Origin: Leptoclinus maculatus
Lineage: Eukaryota; Chordata; Actinopteri; Perciformes; Stichaeidae
DNA: 64,000 nt
Reading direction: 5' to 3'
NCBI GenBank assembly: GCA_032191485.1
Contig: JAVDOI010000004.1
Location: forward strand, 20,733,443 to 20,797,442
Notes under the pieces: generated by a model
What the model was told of the DNA's origin: nothing
Databases searched by the model: none
Seen by the model: only the letters and a program-made list of their open reading frames with translations
Made by a program: the position numbers and the translations under genes
Part shown: positions 1 through 12,455 of the stretch, one piece after another
Layout of the letters: each line of letters starts with the position of its first letter
How positions within the stretch are numbered: the first letter of the stretch is position 1

Positions 1-137
1 TGTCCTACATCCTGTCTTCGTGTCCTACATGAGCTGTGTCTCCCGATACTTGACATTGATTAGTTTTTCTCTCCTTTTATTGAAAAGGTTTTTTTCTAAC
101 TGACTCTCATAAAGTCGTTGGATCAAATGTCAGTTCA

Positions 138-745
138 ATATTTTGTCTCTTTTTCTCTTTGTTTCTTTGTCTCTTTGGATTGTTGTCTCTTTGTTTCTTT
201 GTCTCTTTGGATTGTTGTCTCTTTGGTTCTTTGTCTCTTTGGTTATTTGCCTCTTTGTCTTTTTGTCTCTGGTTCTTTGCCTTTTTGTCTCTTTGGTTAT
301 TTGCTTCTTTGTCTCTTTGGTTCTTTGTCTTTTTTGTATCTTTGTATCTTAGTCTCGTTTGTTCTTTGGATCTTTGTCTCTTTGGTTATTTGCTTCTTTG
401 TCTCTTTGGTTCTTTGTCTTTTTGTCTCTTTTGTTCTTTGGTTCTTTGGTTCTTTGGTTATTTGCTTCTTTGTCTCTTTATCTCTTTATCTTTTTATCTC
501 GTTGGTTCTTTGTCTCTTTGGTTCTTTGCATCTTTGTCTCTTTGTCTCTTTGGTTATTTGCTTCTTTGTCTCTTTGGTTCTTTGTCTTTTTGTCTCGTTG
601 TCTCTTTTGTTCTTTGGTTCTTTGGTTCTTTGGTTCTTTGGTTCTTTGGTTCTTTGGTTCTTTGGTTCTTTGGTTCTTTGTCTCTTTATCTCGTTGGTTC
701 TTTGCCTCTTTGGTTCTTTGTTGCCTTGTCTCTTTGGTTCGGGAC
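138..745. repeat. TCTTTGGT/TCTCTTTG minisatellite
   Basis: Degenerate tandem repeat of pyrimidine-plus-G words such as TCTCTTTGGTTCTTTG, about 600 bp long. The repeat is open in several frames at once and yields Leu/Phe/Ser-rich translations. All of these are artefacts of the repeat and none has a splice or start context that suggests a gene. Confidence 0.9.
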
Positions 746-1876
746 GTTTCTCACCTTTTGGTTTGGATCAAAGGGAAAATTTGAGATGTTCAGATTTGAT
801 TTTCAGTTGTTTTCAGGTTCTTTTTAGAATAAACTTCATCCTCCATCAGTAGTTCCCATCATACATCAGGACGGCATGGGCGGAGTCATGTGGTCCAGTC
901 AGAGGAAATCACTTCAGTCTTCAATGAATACATAAACAGGCCCCCCGTCTGCTCGCTCTGTCCTCCCATGATGCCTTGCAGTGCTACATTCACTGTGGGT
1001 AAATGGAAGCGGTGCCCGTCGAGACCATTTTCCTTCCAAAACCGATCCCAGGCGGTGTCCGCCCCCCCCCCCCGCTGCATGCTGGGAACACACCTTCATC
1101 TTGTCATTCATCAGCCGTCCTCGTCCTCTTCAGAAGGAGACACCATCCTCCTCTTCCTCCTCTTCTGCCTCTTCCTCGCCCCTCGTCCTGTTTGTGTCGT
1201 GTGTTGAAGCTGTCAGCAGCCTAACCGTCGACTCAGCGGGAATCAAACACACGACTCTGAGCTCTGACTCATCATCAGGAGGAGTCTAAAGGCTCTCAAA
1301 CAACAAGAAAACACTAAAAACGACTTCACTGTCAGTGAATGTGAGTCAGTAAATCTGCGATCAGTTTCTTTGTGCTGAGGGGGAGGCTAAACATGTCGGA
1401 CGTGTCTATGCCCTTGACACACAGATATTGACATTGATATATTTACACAGCAGCAGCTTTTCCATCGGAAATAATAAACCATAATATTAAAGGAATAATA
1501 ATAAAAACACAAAATAAAAACTTACAATAGAAAATATGAAAAAGATATTACAAATAAGTAAAAATGTTATCTGTTTTTAAAGTGACAGAGCTGCACTAAT
1601 ACTGGGGTTATCGTCGGGATCAGGGTCTCAGGAATGGGGTACACTGCCAATGGTCCTCACTAGTACACAAAGACAAACATGTGTATGTGTGTTTGAGACA
1701 CTCATCCAGATCCTCAGGTCAGTGTGTCTCTACTAGAGGCTGCAGTCCCCCGAGAGGCCCCGCCCCCCTCATCTTAATTAGTCCCATATTAACCTCCCCC
1801 CCCCCCGACTAATCACAGCAGGTGTTGGTGACCAACGGGGCCGAACAATTAGTGTTTCAATTAGTGAGTGGACAGG

Positions 1877-1877
<1 letters not shown>
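746..1877. other. Non-coding stretch, no gene seen
   Basis: Unique-looking sequence with short C-runs (about 1063-1072 and 1797-1806) and an AT-rich part around 1440-1560. No frame shows a recognisable domain, and no convincing exon for the upstream ephrin signal peptide was found. If the ephrin gene starts outside the window this is part of its first intron. Confidence 0.5.

Positions 1878-1968
<91 letters not shown>
1878..1968. repeat. (CA)n microsatellite
   Basis: About 45 uninterrupted CA units, followed directly by TTAATTAATTAA. Similar arrays recur at 7547-7590, 10909-10944, 17750-17872, 18290-18655, 23440-23515, 23611-23797, 36619-36692, 38961-39015, 41361-41530 and 53355-53502, as is usual in fish genomes. 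Confidence 0.97.
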
Positions 1969-1971
<3 letters not shown>

Positions 1972-2489
1972 AATTAATTAACCGTCTGTCACATGACCAT
2001 AATTTATTCACTACTAATAAAACAAGTGTGTGAAATCCAACACAATAAAATGCGTGTTGTGAACTTGCTCTTATTTTGACAGTCTGTGACTTCCAGGTTC
2101 TGGTCTATTAAAGGGAAATGTGTCCTCAAGACAGGAAGTGATGTCACAACTATTGATCCTCTGGTATCAGTGTGTTGATCAGTTTTGGCCATTTGGTTGT
2201 GTACTCCGTGTACTCTGTACTGTGTGAGTCTTCTGTGTACTCTGTGTACTGTGTGTACTCTGTGTGTCCTTGGTGTAGTGTCCTCGTCTTCATTAATTCT
2301 GTCCCATGCTCCCCCCCCTGGTCTCTGATTGGCTGCTGGGGGCCCGCTGTGGTAAGACGCCACATTTATACCGGACGGTTTCTGACAAACAGGAAGCAGC
2401 AGGGACGCTAATGAACTCAGAGGAGATTACAGAGCTCTCAGGGACTCTGAGTCTGGACCAGGACATGTGATCATGTTCTTTTAGGTTAT

Positions 2490-2665
2490 TTAGAGCTACA
2501 GAGAACCAGAACCTCTCTGGTTCTTTAGACCTACAGAGAACCAGGTCCTCTCTGGTTCTTTAGACCTACAGAGAACCAGAACCTCTCTGGTTCTTTAGAC
2601 CTACAGATAACCAGGTCCTCTCTGGTTCTTTAGACCTACAGAGAACCAGGTCCTCTCTGTTCTGT
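2490..2665. repeat. ~36-bp tandem repeat with dyad symmetry
   Basis: About four to five copies of a unit containing GAGAACCAG, TCCTCTCTGGTTCT and TTAGACCTACA. AGAACCAG pairs with CTGGTTCT inside each unit, so each copy can fold into a short hairpin. Flanking sequence (1970-2490 and 2666-3012) shows nothing else recognisable. Confidence 0.85.
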
Positions 2666-3012
2666 TGTTCAGAATGTGGAGTCTCTGAATCTGCAGCAGC
2701 TTCTGATTTCACATAATTCCTCCATTAGAGTCAAAGGGAGGTGGACGGAGGGATGGTGGCGTCCAATCAGAGCCCAGAGAGAGAGAGGTCTCTGTGGAGT
2801 CCAGCGGCTCACATCTGGATGTGATCACAGCTGGTTTAGTTTTACTCTCAGTAATCTGGAGAGTCTGAGAACAACATCAAGATTATTTAATATTTAATAC
2901 TTTTATAGTTTCATAAAAATATGAAATGAAGAAATGTATCTGATTCAGTTACAAACTGACAGCTGGTTTTATTTGAGTTTATTGTGGTTTAACTTCAGGA
3001 AACATTGAATGA

Positions 3013-3283
3013 GTGAGTGAATGAATGGATTAATGAATGGATTAATGAATGGATTAATGAATGGATTAATGAATGGATTAATGAATGGATTAATTAATGG
3101 ATTAATTAATGGATTAATGAATGGTTTAATGAATGGATTAATGAATGGTTTAATGAATGGATTAATGAATGGATTAATTAATGGATTAATGAATGGATTA
3201 ATGAATGGATTAATGAATGGTTTAATTAATGGATTAATTAATGGATTAATGAATGGTTTAATGAATGGATTAATGAATGAATG
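3013..3283. repeat. 12-bp ATGGATTAATGA minisatellite
   Basis: Roughly 22 copies of ATGGATTAATGA with variants GGATTAATTA and GGTTTAATGA. It is open on both strands (Met-Asn-Gly-Leu or Asn-Pro-Phe-Ile translations), which is a consequence of the 12-bp period and not a gene. Confidence 0.95.
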
Positions 3284-6188
3284 GAGGTAAAGACGAACTG
3301 TTGAGTCTCGTCTGGACGTCACTTCAGACCACTTAGTGTTTTATTAGACTGATAAAACATTCCAAACATTTACTTCTGACTGATTTTCTTTAAATATTAA
3401 TTTAAATAATATTTTCCATTTGATCGTCCTGAAATGTTTCTGTCTCCACTGATAATAATATTAATTCCTGTTTCTTCTTCTTTGTTTCCTCGTTGGCTGC
3501 TTCCTGTCTACCTGCTGCTGCTCTAAAGGTAAGAGATCACCTGAGATTTACCTGAGATCACCTGAGATCACCTGAGATTTACCTGAGATCACATGAGACC
3601 GGTTCTTGTGTTAAAAATGTCCGCTTAATAATAAAATAATAATTGCTTTACTTGCCCAGCACTAGTAAAAACACATAATCTTACGGTCACCTAGTGGGGA
3701 CCGCTGTGCTCTGTGAGGACGCTGACTTCAGGCTGCTGTTAGTTTAGTTGTGACGGTTACAGTTTGGGGTCAAAGGGTCTTTATTTCAACGCGGGTCTTC
3801 ACAAGAATACAAAGACAAACGTGTGTGTGTGCAAATAACGGGATAAAAGAGATAATTTCACAGTTTAATGTAGAACCACAGAAGAAGAACCCTGCTCTGT
3901 GTGTGTGTGTGTGTGAGAGTGTGTTTCATGCAAATCCTCTCTGATCAGCTATAATCTGACTTTATGTCAATAAGAATCTTTTTTACCAAATACAACAAAT
4001 AAAACATTTATTAATCATGTTCTGACATTTTATAAACATTTTCATCGATTCATCGAGAGACTTTTCTAGAAACGTTCATCTGGAACATGAAGTCATTAGA
4101 CTTCAGTGAGGTCAGAGGTACTGCTCTGTTTGTCCCTGCGCTCTGACTGCCAGGCTCAGAAGCCAAACGACAACAACAACAGTGGCGTCCGTCCAAGAGA
4201 CGGCACGATTTGTGTTAAATATTAATGAGCGGTCCGATTAGCAGAACTCCCAGCAGCCACTGGGGCGGCGTAATCCAGGCCGTGTTGCGGTGCTGATAAG
4301 AGAGTTACACACTCAGTTTAACAGTCCCAGAATGCATCACACCAAACAGGTCAGTTCACCATCTCACACAAGATGAAGATGAGGATGATGATGAAGATGA
4401 TGAAGATGAACCTCGTCACTCTTCAGGATGAAGGTGGAGTTGAGTTGAACTTCCTCATGAAGATAAACGATGTGAAACCTAACAGGAAGTGAATAAATGA
4501 CTCAGAGTGAGACTCTCAGGGAATTCTGGGAATGATGGTGTCTATTGTTGAAGCAGCGTGTGATTGGTGGAGTGCATCGACCGCTGACAGCCGGGACAAA
4601 GGGGGGGGGGGGGGGCAGGGGTCGACCAAGTAGAACTAATCCCCCCCCCCCCTCTAGAACCCCCCTGCTGGGTCACACAGGACAAAAAACTATATTAACG
4701 GTGTTTTCTTTATATTTCTTATATTACTTTTTAATATTTCTTTGGATTATTTTGGGGTTTAAGCGACTTCTTCTTTTACTGAATTAAGAAAATAAAGTTT
4801 GTTCATTTTGTTTTTAAATTCAGACGTTTTTTAAAGTCTAATATGTAAAAATTATTTTTGTTGTAATATTTACTCAAATTATTGTAACATTTAAATATAT
4901 CGTTTAACTATAAAATGTAAAAATAAATATATATAATTTAAGTATTTTGTTTTTTGATTCTAATACAGAATTCAAACATTGTGCCAATATTATTAATCAT
5001 TTATTTCATATTATAAGTTTTATATTAATACAGATTTATTTTTACTGCAAACATACCAATTAGTTTTTTATATAATATATTAATATTATTAAAGACAAAG
5101 AAATAAAACAATATTTGATAGTGAATGAATCTCTGTTTCTTCATAATTATCTGTATTTAAAGTATTTAAAGAACTAGAATTTTGAAATAAAATCACAACT
5201 CATAAATAAATCATATACACATATATATGTATATATATAAAAATCTACTGTATATTTCCTTTGTATTATTTTTTTAACTTAAAATAAAGTTAAGATATTA
5301 TTTATCATAATTATTATGTATACATTATTAAATCCAAACTGTTCCTGAAGCTTCACATTCATTTATTCTAGAACTCTTATTTTCATTATCAATTGATCGG
5401 CTTAATATTTCGGGTAATTGATAAATCTTTTGGTGTTGAGATTATAAAACAAAGAAAAGAAGCAAATATTCATATTTTATAAACTAGAACCAGAATTTAA
5501 TTTGATATAAAATCAGTTAAACTGATATTCAATGATTAAAACAGTGAGAATGAATTCAATGTGAATGTTATTTGATCCTTTCGAGTTTATGAATGAAGCA
5601 AATGTTTCCTTTGTCTTCATGAGCTCATCATCGACTCATTTTGACCTAAAAAATCTGTTCATGTCTTCATATTATTTGCTCTTTGTTTGTTCATTTATTT
5701 ATTTATTGTTATGAATCTAAATCTAAAACAGAGTCTGGTGACGAAGACGAGGTTCGTTCTGCACGCGCTCAGTCCGTCTCTGCAGAGCTGAGGTTTCACG
5801 TTTCACTCTCCAGAGTGCAACAAATCAAACGCTGTTGACCTCCGACCTTTAACCCCCCCCACCCGTCTGCTCTCTGTGAGCTTTACTTTTATTTAAAACT
5901 TTATTTAAAAGCAGGAGACACGACACTCTGAATAACTTCTCCTCTGATTTCTGGATGAAGCGTTACAACAGCGTGTGTCAAAACCCCAAATAATCACTTT
6001 AGCATCACGTGAAATACAAAATATAATATAAACAATAAATGAAACAATTATTACGACAGTGAATAAAAAGTGTTACAGCTCTAATAAGAACTTTTAACGT
6101 CAGAAGATGTTTGTTAAAATGTTCTGAGATTCACGAGAAGCTGCAAAACAGTTTGTTTGTTCAGTTATTATTATTGTTATAATTAGTA
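3284..6188. other. AT-rich non-coding stretch with a G-run/C-run pair
   Basis: No gene recognised. Positions 4600-4614 hold an uninterrupted G-run and 4640-4652 a C-run about 25 bp further on, a pair able to form a strong hairpin. Positions 4700-5600 are very AT-rich. A short GCCCAGCACTAG at about 3655 matches the end of the TA-flanked element at 25155-26073 and may be a relic of that family. Confidence 0.5.
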
Positions 6189-6590
6189 ATAATAACAACA
6201 ACGAAAATAATGATAACAGGAATAATAATAATAACAGGAATAATAATAATAATAATAACAGGAATAACAGTAATAATAATAACAGTAATAATAATAATAA
6301 CAGGAATAACAGGAATAATAATAATACTAATAACAGTAATAACAGTAATAATAATAATAATAATAATAACAGGAATAACAGGAATAATAATTATAACAAT
6401 AATAATAATAACAGGAATAACAGTAATAATAATAATAACAGTAATAATAACAACAACGAAAATAATGATAACAGGAATAATAATAATAACAGGAATAACA
6501 GTAATAATAACAGTAATAATAATAACAGTAATAATAACAACAACGAAAATAATGATACCAGGAATAATAATAATAACAGTAATAATAAGA
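6189..6590. repeat. AAT/ACAGG composite microsatellite
   Basis: Runs of AATAATAATAACAGGAATAACAG with a 34-bp sub-block (ACAACAACGAAAATAATGAT) repeated three times. It ends in a C-run at 6592-6604. Open frames on both strands are repeat artefacts (poly Ile/Thr or Leu/Tyr). Confidence 0.92.
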
Positions 6591-6850
6591 CCCCCCCCCC
6601 CCCCTCAAAGACATCCTGCTGATTGATGAAATCAACTTCCTGATCAGATTCGACCCAGAATCTTCCTAAAATGGACGAGTGAGTTATTTCTATTAAATTA
6701 CCCAGCAGCCCCATCACCCCCGCCCCCCAGCAGCCCTGTGACCCCCCCTCCTCCCTCGGCAGCAGCAGGACTGAAACCTGAAGCCGGTCTCAAAGCTGTT
6801 CCCAAGAAGGTCTCTCTGATCCGTCTGCAGCTGTTGATCCTCTGGTAACT

Positions 6851-7062
6851 GAGACCTGGTCCAGGTCTTCTTCAGTCTGAAGGGGGTCTGTGAGGGTCCT
6901 GCTGTGAGACCTGGTCCAGGTCTTCTTCAGTCTGAAGGGGGTCTGTGAGGGTCCTGCTGTGAGAACTGGTCCAGGTCTTCTTCAGTCTGAAGGGGGTCTG
7001 TGAGGGTCCTGCTGTGAGACCTGGTCCAGGTCTTCTTCAGTCTGAAGGGGGTCTGTGAGGGT
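6851..7062. repeat. 55-bp tandem repeat, four copies
   Basis: Four near-identical 55-bp units beginning GAGACCTGGTCCAGGTCTTC. Each contains the dyad GACCTGGTCCAGGTC. It abuts the next, unrelated 32-bp array at its 3' end. Confidence 0.92.
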
Positions 7063-7475
7063 GTTCTTCATCACTGCTCTGATAGAACAGAAGTGTTCTT
7101 CATCACTACTCTGATAGAACAGAAGTGTTCTTTATCTTTACTCTGATAGAACAGAAGTGTTCTTCATCACTGCTCTGATAGAACAGAAGTGTTCTTCATC
7201 ACTGATCTGATAGAACAGAAGTGTTCTTCATCACTGCTCTGATAGAACAGAAGTGTTCTTCATCATTACTCTGATAGAACAGAAGTGTTCTTCATCTTTT
7301 CTCTGATAGAACAGAAGTGTTCTTCATCACTGCTCTGATAGAACAGAAGTGTTCTTCATCACTACTCTGATAGAACAGACGTGTTCTTCATCACTGCTCT
7401 GATAGAACAGAAGTGTTCATCATTACTCTGATAGAACAGAAGTGTTCTTCATCATTACTCTGATAGAACAGAAAT
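7063..7475. repeat. 32-bp tandem repeat with AGAACA-TGTTCT palindromes
   Basis: About twelve copies of a 32-bp unit with the core AGAACAGAAGTGTTCT, then CATCACTGCTCTGAT. The core is a perfect inverted repeat of AGAACA with a 4-bp spacer. This resembles steroid-receptor response elements, which normally have a 3-bp spacer. It is followed by a GT microsatellite at 7547-7590. Confidence 0.93.
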
Positions 7476-7547
7476 GTCCGTGTGTTCTCTGTATGTAGTA
7501 GAAGGAACCAACATCTGTCAGTACTGTTGCTGTCTGTAATATGATCG

Positions 7548-7591
<44 letters not shown>

Positions 7592-7811
7592 AGCAACTGG
7601 TGAGCTAATAACACACTCAGCAGGGCAGATGGTAGCAGGCAAAGTGAGACTCTGGTGACAAGAGCTGAGGGAGAAAAACACACAGGGTCCTTCTGTGTCG
7701 ACCCTAATCAGAGCTAGCTAGCTACAAGCTAACTGACTTTGTATGCTAAGCTATGCTAACTAGCTTCATGTTTACTGGACTGACTCAAAATAATAAAACG
7801 ATCCTTTAAAG

Positions 7812-8344
7812 CAGTGGTTCTCAACTGGTCTGGCTGCGGGGCCCACCATCACCCCTTAATGACAAGCCACGACCCAAATGTTCAACTTCTCAAATGTCTT
7901 TAATGTAAAGATGGTGCAGTTTGAACCTGAGCTGGAAATGTCCTCTGCAGTCGTAGTATAGGAGCTCTCTTGTGCAGAGAAATTGTTCCTGTAAGTTCCC
8001 GTCCCACACATGTTTCACGTAAACAAGTAAAACTGCTTTGTTTGTTATGTCTGTAGATTCGTCCATTTGTAATGCAAAATTACCACTTGCCTTAATTCGA
8101 GCTGTGGTCTGTTGTTTGATGTCATCCGACATGTCTTCAATTCGTCTACTTATAGTGTCATTTGACAGAGGTCGCTGATATTAGCATTACAAGGCATTAC
8201 CTTCAAATATTGTTAAGGAGTGTGAATAGACGGCACTCCGCTGCATAAAAAATCACCTTCAAAATAATTATAATTCTTTTTTGCCAGGCAACGGCCCGCG
8301 ACCCACTAAAAACAGGTCCGCGACCCACCAGTTGGGAATCACTG
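7812..8344 (-). mobile_element. hAT-family DNA transposon relic with 8-bp TSD
   Basis: 533-bp element bounded by inverted termini CAGTGGTTCTCAACTGG (left) and CCAGTTGGGAATCACTG (right). It is flanked by a perfect 8-bp target duplication CTTTAAAG at 7804-7811 and 8345-8352, diagnostic for the hAT superfamily. On the minus strand an 80-codon open stretch (8132-7890) contains the residues FALQMDESTDITNKAVLLVY. This resembles the catalytic-core region of hAT transposases related to the ZBED5/SCAND3 group, where DESTD is a familiar motif. The rest of the transposase is missing, so this is an internally deleted, non-autonomous copy. Confidence 0.9.
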
Positions 8345-8352
8345 CTTTAAAG

Positions 8353-8965
8353 TCTCTGTTGGAATCAGTAGGTATACACAGCAGATTCATTATTATATAT
8401 TTTAGAATATTATTAATAAGAATCACTCCATCACTTTAAAACACACCTCGGCTCAAATGTTCATCTGCTGGTTATGATCTGGATTAATAGATTCTTCTGA
8501 TCAGAGGTGATCAATATGCTGCGTTGATGATCAGTTCATCTTCACATCTGATATTTTATCTTCTCTTAGAAGAAGAAAGATTATTAGATTATCAGAATAT
8601 CTGAGACATTTTTCTGTTCATCTACTAGTCTACTTTATATTTCCTGTCAGAGGTCAGCAGCTCACAGCAGGTCTGGTCCTGATGAGTCTCAGACCGGATC
8701 CAGAACAGACCTGATGATAATCAGACCTGATCCAGAACCTGCTCAACCGGATCAGACCCAAACAGTTCCTCTGTTCTGAGTCTGTGATGGAACAAAGAGT
8801 TGGTCTCAGGGTTTGATCAGATGAGTCCTGGACCTGACAGGTGAGGGGGCGGAGTGTGTGTCTGTGTGTGTGTATGTGTGTGTGTGGGGGGGGGTTGAAC
8901 ATCCTGCTGACAGAATGGACCGTTCTGTCTCAGTTCAGTTATTGGTGAAAGACAAAGATCAAATA
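8353..8965. other. Non-coding stretch, no gene seen
   Basis: Unique sequence with a short run of GATCCAGAACAGACCTGAT-like words (8690-8760) and a GT/G-rich tract at 8855-8893. No domain or splice structure was recognised. Confidence 0.5.
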
Positions 8966-8970
8966 CTGAT

Positions 8971-9510
8971 TGTGGCGGCTGCAAACTAGCCAAACCAATT
9001 ATGAACTGAATAATATGAGTAATGTTGAGTTGAGGTGTTAACTTTCCTGTCAGTGTGTTGCAGCCGACCATCCTGGCAAAAGACTGAGCCACTGCATCAC
9101 ACCTCTCTAAGTAGAGCAGCCTGGATAATTGGACTGTGCCATTCTGCAGCAGCAAGAGGGGTGTTGTCGGGAGCCTTTGCATCTGCGCCACAGCGGCGGA
9201 GTGTTTTCACACCCCTGCGATTGACTCTGGACTGGGCAGCCTTGTATATATTCTGCAGTTAGGAGATGGTGAATTTAGTGTCCCTTGATCAGAAGAGCAC
9301 TCACTATGTTGTTTAACCTAAGTTCTGTTTAATTATGTTGAACTTAGAGTTTAGTGGAATTATGTTATGTTTATACAGTTTTAAAAATTTGTCACTTTTG
9401 CTTGATTTTGTCACCCATCCTAATATTTGAACATATTTTGGGTGAATAAAATCCCTATTTTTCCAACTTTACTTGCTCTCCCAGCTTTATGTGTACCCTG
9501 GTCCCTCACA
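8971..9510 (+). mobile_element. Solo LTR of an LTR retroelement
   Basis: 540-bp block starting TGTGGCGGCTGC and ending CCCTCACA, so it has the TG...CA ends of a long terminal repeat. It is flanked by a perfect 5-bp duplication CTGAT (8966-8970 and 9511-9515). Inside, a TATATA box (9245-9250) is followed by a poly(A) signal AATAAA (9445-9450), the expected U3-R-U5 order on the + strand. No gag/pol sequence or second LTR lies nearby, so it is read as a solo LTR left by recombination. The family (Gypsy, BEL or ERV) cannot be decided from the LTR alone. Confidence 0.82.
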
Positions 9511-9587
9511 CTGATGTTCAAAGTGTGGAGAGAATGTTGTTCTACATGTTCTGTTGTATTTCTATGGTTCCTGTTGGTCCTCACGGT

Positions 9588-10236
9588 CCAAATGATCGTG
9601 ATGGTCCTCATGGTCCGAATGATCGTGATGGTCCTCATGGTCCGAATGATCGTGATGATCGTGATGGTGTTGATGGTCCTGATGATCGTGATGGTGTTGA
9701 TGGTCCTGATGATCGTGATGGTGTTGATGGTGTTGATGATCATGATGGTGTTGATGGTGTTGATGGTGTTGATGGTCATGATGGTGTTGGTGTTGATGAT
9801 CCTGATGATCGTGATGGTGTTGATTGTCCTGATGATCATGATGATCGTGATGATCGTGATGATCGTGATGATCGTGATGATCGTGATGATCGTGATGATC
9901 GTGATGATCGTGATGATCGTGATGATCGTGATGGTGTTGATGATCATGATGGTGTTGATGGTGTTGATGGTCATGATGGTGTTGGTGTTGATGATCCTGA
10001 TGATCGTGATGGTGTTGATTGTCCTGATGATCATGATGATCGTAATGATCGTGATGATCGTGATGATCGTGATGATCGTGATGATCGTGATGATCGTGAT
10101 GATCCTGATGATCCTGATAGTGTTGATGGTCCTGATGATCGTGATGGTGTTGATGGTGTTTATGATCCTGATGATCTTGATGGTCCTGATGATCATGATG
10201 GTGTTGTCATCCTCTTCCTTTTCCTCCTCCTCTTCT

Positions 10237-10270
<34 letters not shown>

Positions 10271-10370
10271 TTTCCTCTTCTTCTTCTTCTTCCTCTTCCT
10301 CTTCCTCTTCCTTTTCCTCTTCTTCCTCTTCCTCCTCCTCCTCCTCCTCCTCCTCCTGCCCCTCCTCCTC
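9588..10370. repeat. GATCGT/GATGGTGTT array followed by TCC/CTT tract
   Basis: Positions 9588-10205 are built from 6- and 9-bp words (GATGATCGT, GATGGTGTT, GATGGTCCT), including a duplicated segment of about 190 bp. 10208-10370 is a pyrimidine tract of CCTCCT and CTTCCT words. Long open frames here (Asp/Arg-, Met/Val- or Ile/Thr-rich) are generated by the repeat in all frames and are not genes. Confidence 0.93.
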
Positions 10371-10909
10371 TCTGTGTTCGATGATTGACAGGACTAAAGA
10401 TAATGGGGGGGTCTCTGTGTGTTTGACAGGCTTCAGCTCTCAGATCAGAAAACAAAGGAGCAGCAGCTTGGTATTGTTTCGGGGGGGGTGGGGGGGGTGC
10501 AATGATATGGGCGGGGTGAGGGGGGTTGAAGGGGTGGGGGCAACCTGATTGACAGGTGGATGATTTTTGGGTGAGGCCTCTTCTACAACTCGCCCCCCTC
10601 TTCAGCGCTCTGGAAACGTCTCTCTTGTGTCCAGCTTCAACCTGAACCTTTAAACTGATGCATTCTGGGTAACTGCGATGTCCGCTGTGTTCCCCAGAAC
10701 CACAGAAGAAGAACGAAGTCAGTTTGGTCTCTGAGTGTTCACTACAACGTTAGTGCTGCCAGTGATTGTGCTAAGCTACGCTAACCACATGCTTACTGTG
10801 ATTTACACACACACACACACACACGTTGAGTTCATCATGAGTCGCCGTGGTAACCAGAGACAAAGAGACTGGAGTCGTGTTACAGTGAACATGTGGCGGC
10901 TACTGCTGA

Positions 10910-10944
<35 letters not shown>

Positions 10945-11150
10945 CACATGATCCCACATACTCTGAATATTACACGACTCAGGAATCTGTTACCACCATA
11001 ACTGCTGTCAGTACTATTGTAACATTACTGCAGTAGTCCTGTAACATTACTGCAGTAGTACTGTAACATTACTACAGTACTATTGTAACATTACTGCAGT
11101 AGTACTGTAACGTTACTATAGTAGTACTGTAAAATTACTGATACTTTAAA
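10371..11150. other. G-runs, CA/GT microsatellites and a short tandem repeat
   Basis: G-runs lie at 10481-10498 and between 10510 and 10540. CA at 10806-10824 and GT at 10909-10944 flank roughly 85 bp of unique sequence. 10995-11150 is a tandem repeat of the word GTAACATTACTGCAGTAGTACT. No gene recognised. Confidence 0.7.
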
Positions 11151-12053
11151 GACACTTAATACTCTTTAAGTTTAGGAAAATAAAAGCTGTTTATTTCGTC
11201 CATAACAACAATAAATGTTTAGAGAAAGATTCATCAGAAAATAGAACACATGACAAATGTACAAACTATATGAACATAAAAAATGTAGAATAAACGTTTA
11301 GAAAAGACGTTATGATCCTGGTCACATGTTATAAAAAGGCTTTTGTTTTGAAACTTCAGAGCCGTTCTTCCTGTCTCATCATGAGACCTTTAGGTTGTGA
11401 TGAGCTCCTCTAGCGCCCCCAACAGGAGGAACTTTACACTTTAAACATCTGTGTGTTTCTTCAGGTGCAGAAAGTTTACTTCAAGAATCAGATCCATGAA
11501 TCTGAACCATTTCTGTTGTTTCTAACAAATAATCCACAAACTGGTTTCTAGTCTGGTTTGTTTCAATGTTTGTAATCTCACAGCGATGACAGAGGTGTGT
11601 GTGTGTGTGTGTGTATGCGTAGGATCGGGTTTTCAGACATCAGATCAGATAGTTTTGTTTCGTAGCTTGTAGCTTCTTGTCTGACCTGAAGGAAACACTG
11701 TGGGTATTGTAGCTGAGCCTGTCAGGTCAGACTCAGGTTACATTAACCCTCACAATGGAGAGTTTCTCCAGAGGGATCGATCATGTGACTCAGGGACACA
11801 AATAATAAAGCTGCTGTGGGAACATAGTCCAGAGTTCATGTGGTTTTCAAATGGCTTTACAAAATCACCACAATAGAATAAAGAGGAACATAAATTAATG
11901 AGTTAAAGCTGCATACAGGGACTTGTGACCACTACAGGGCAACAAGTGATGAATCAGGACTTCACAACTAAGACAGAAAGTTCTGGACCCAGATGTCCAT
12001 CAGTCTTGTGTTTGTTCTCTGCTTTTTCTTTTTTCTTTACAAATGAGTCCTGG
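11151..12053. other. Non-coding stretch, no gene seen
   Basis: AT-rich unique sequence with a short GT tract near 11598. No conserved domain in any frame. Confidence 0.5.
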
Positions 12054-12455
12054 TTCGGTCTAGTATTTAGTCCTAGTTTTTGTCCTATATTTAGACCTGG
12101 TTTGGTCTAGTATTTAGTCCTGTTTCATCCAATATTTAGACCTGGTTTGGTCTATTTTTTAGTCCTGTTTTGTCTAATATTTAGACTGGTTGGGTGTAAT
12201 ATTTAGTCCCGGTTTGGTCCAGTATTTAGTCCTGGTTTGGTCTAGTATTTAGTCCTGGTTTGGTCCAATATTTAGACCTGGTTTGGTCTAGTTTTTAGTC
12301 CGGACTTGGTCCTATATTTAGTCCTGGTTTGGTCTAGTATTTAGTCCTGTTTTGTCCAATATTTAGACTGGTTGGGTGTAATATTTATTCCTGGTTTGGT
12401 CCAGTATTTAGTCCTGGTTTGGTCTAGTATTTAGTCCGGACTTGGTCCTATTTTG
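12054..12455. repeat. ~22-bp TTTGGTCTAGTATTTAGTCC minisatellite
   Basis: About 17 degenerate copies of a unit centred on GGTTTGGTCTAGTATTTAGT with substitutions and a larger duplicated block (about 12115-12190 resembles 12340-12420). Confidence 0.9.

Noticed and set aside
118..852. Leu/Phe/Ser-rich open frame of 244 codons
   Set aside because: Entirely generated by the TTTG/TCTC minisatellite; other frames of the same strand are also open.
9420..10548. Long open frames on both strands (Ile/Thr-, Met/Val- and Asp/Arg-rich)
   Set aside because: The GATCGT-type repeat lacks stops in several frames; no domain and no splice context.
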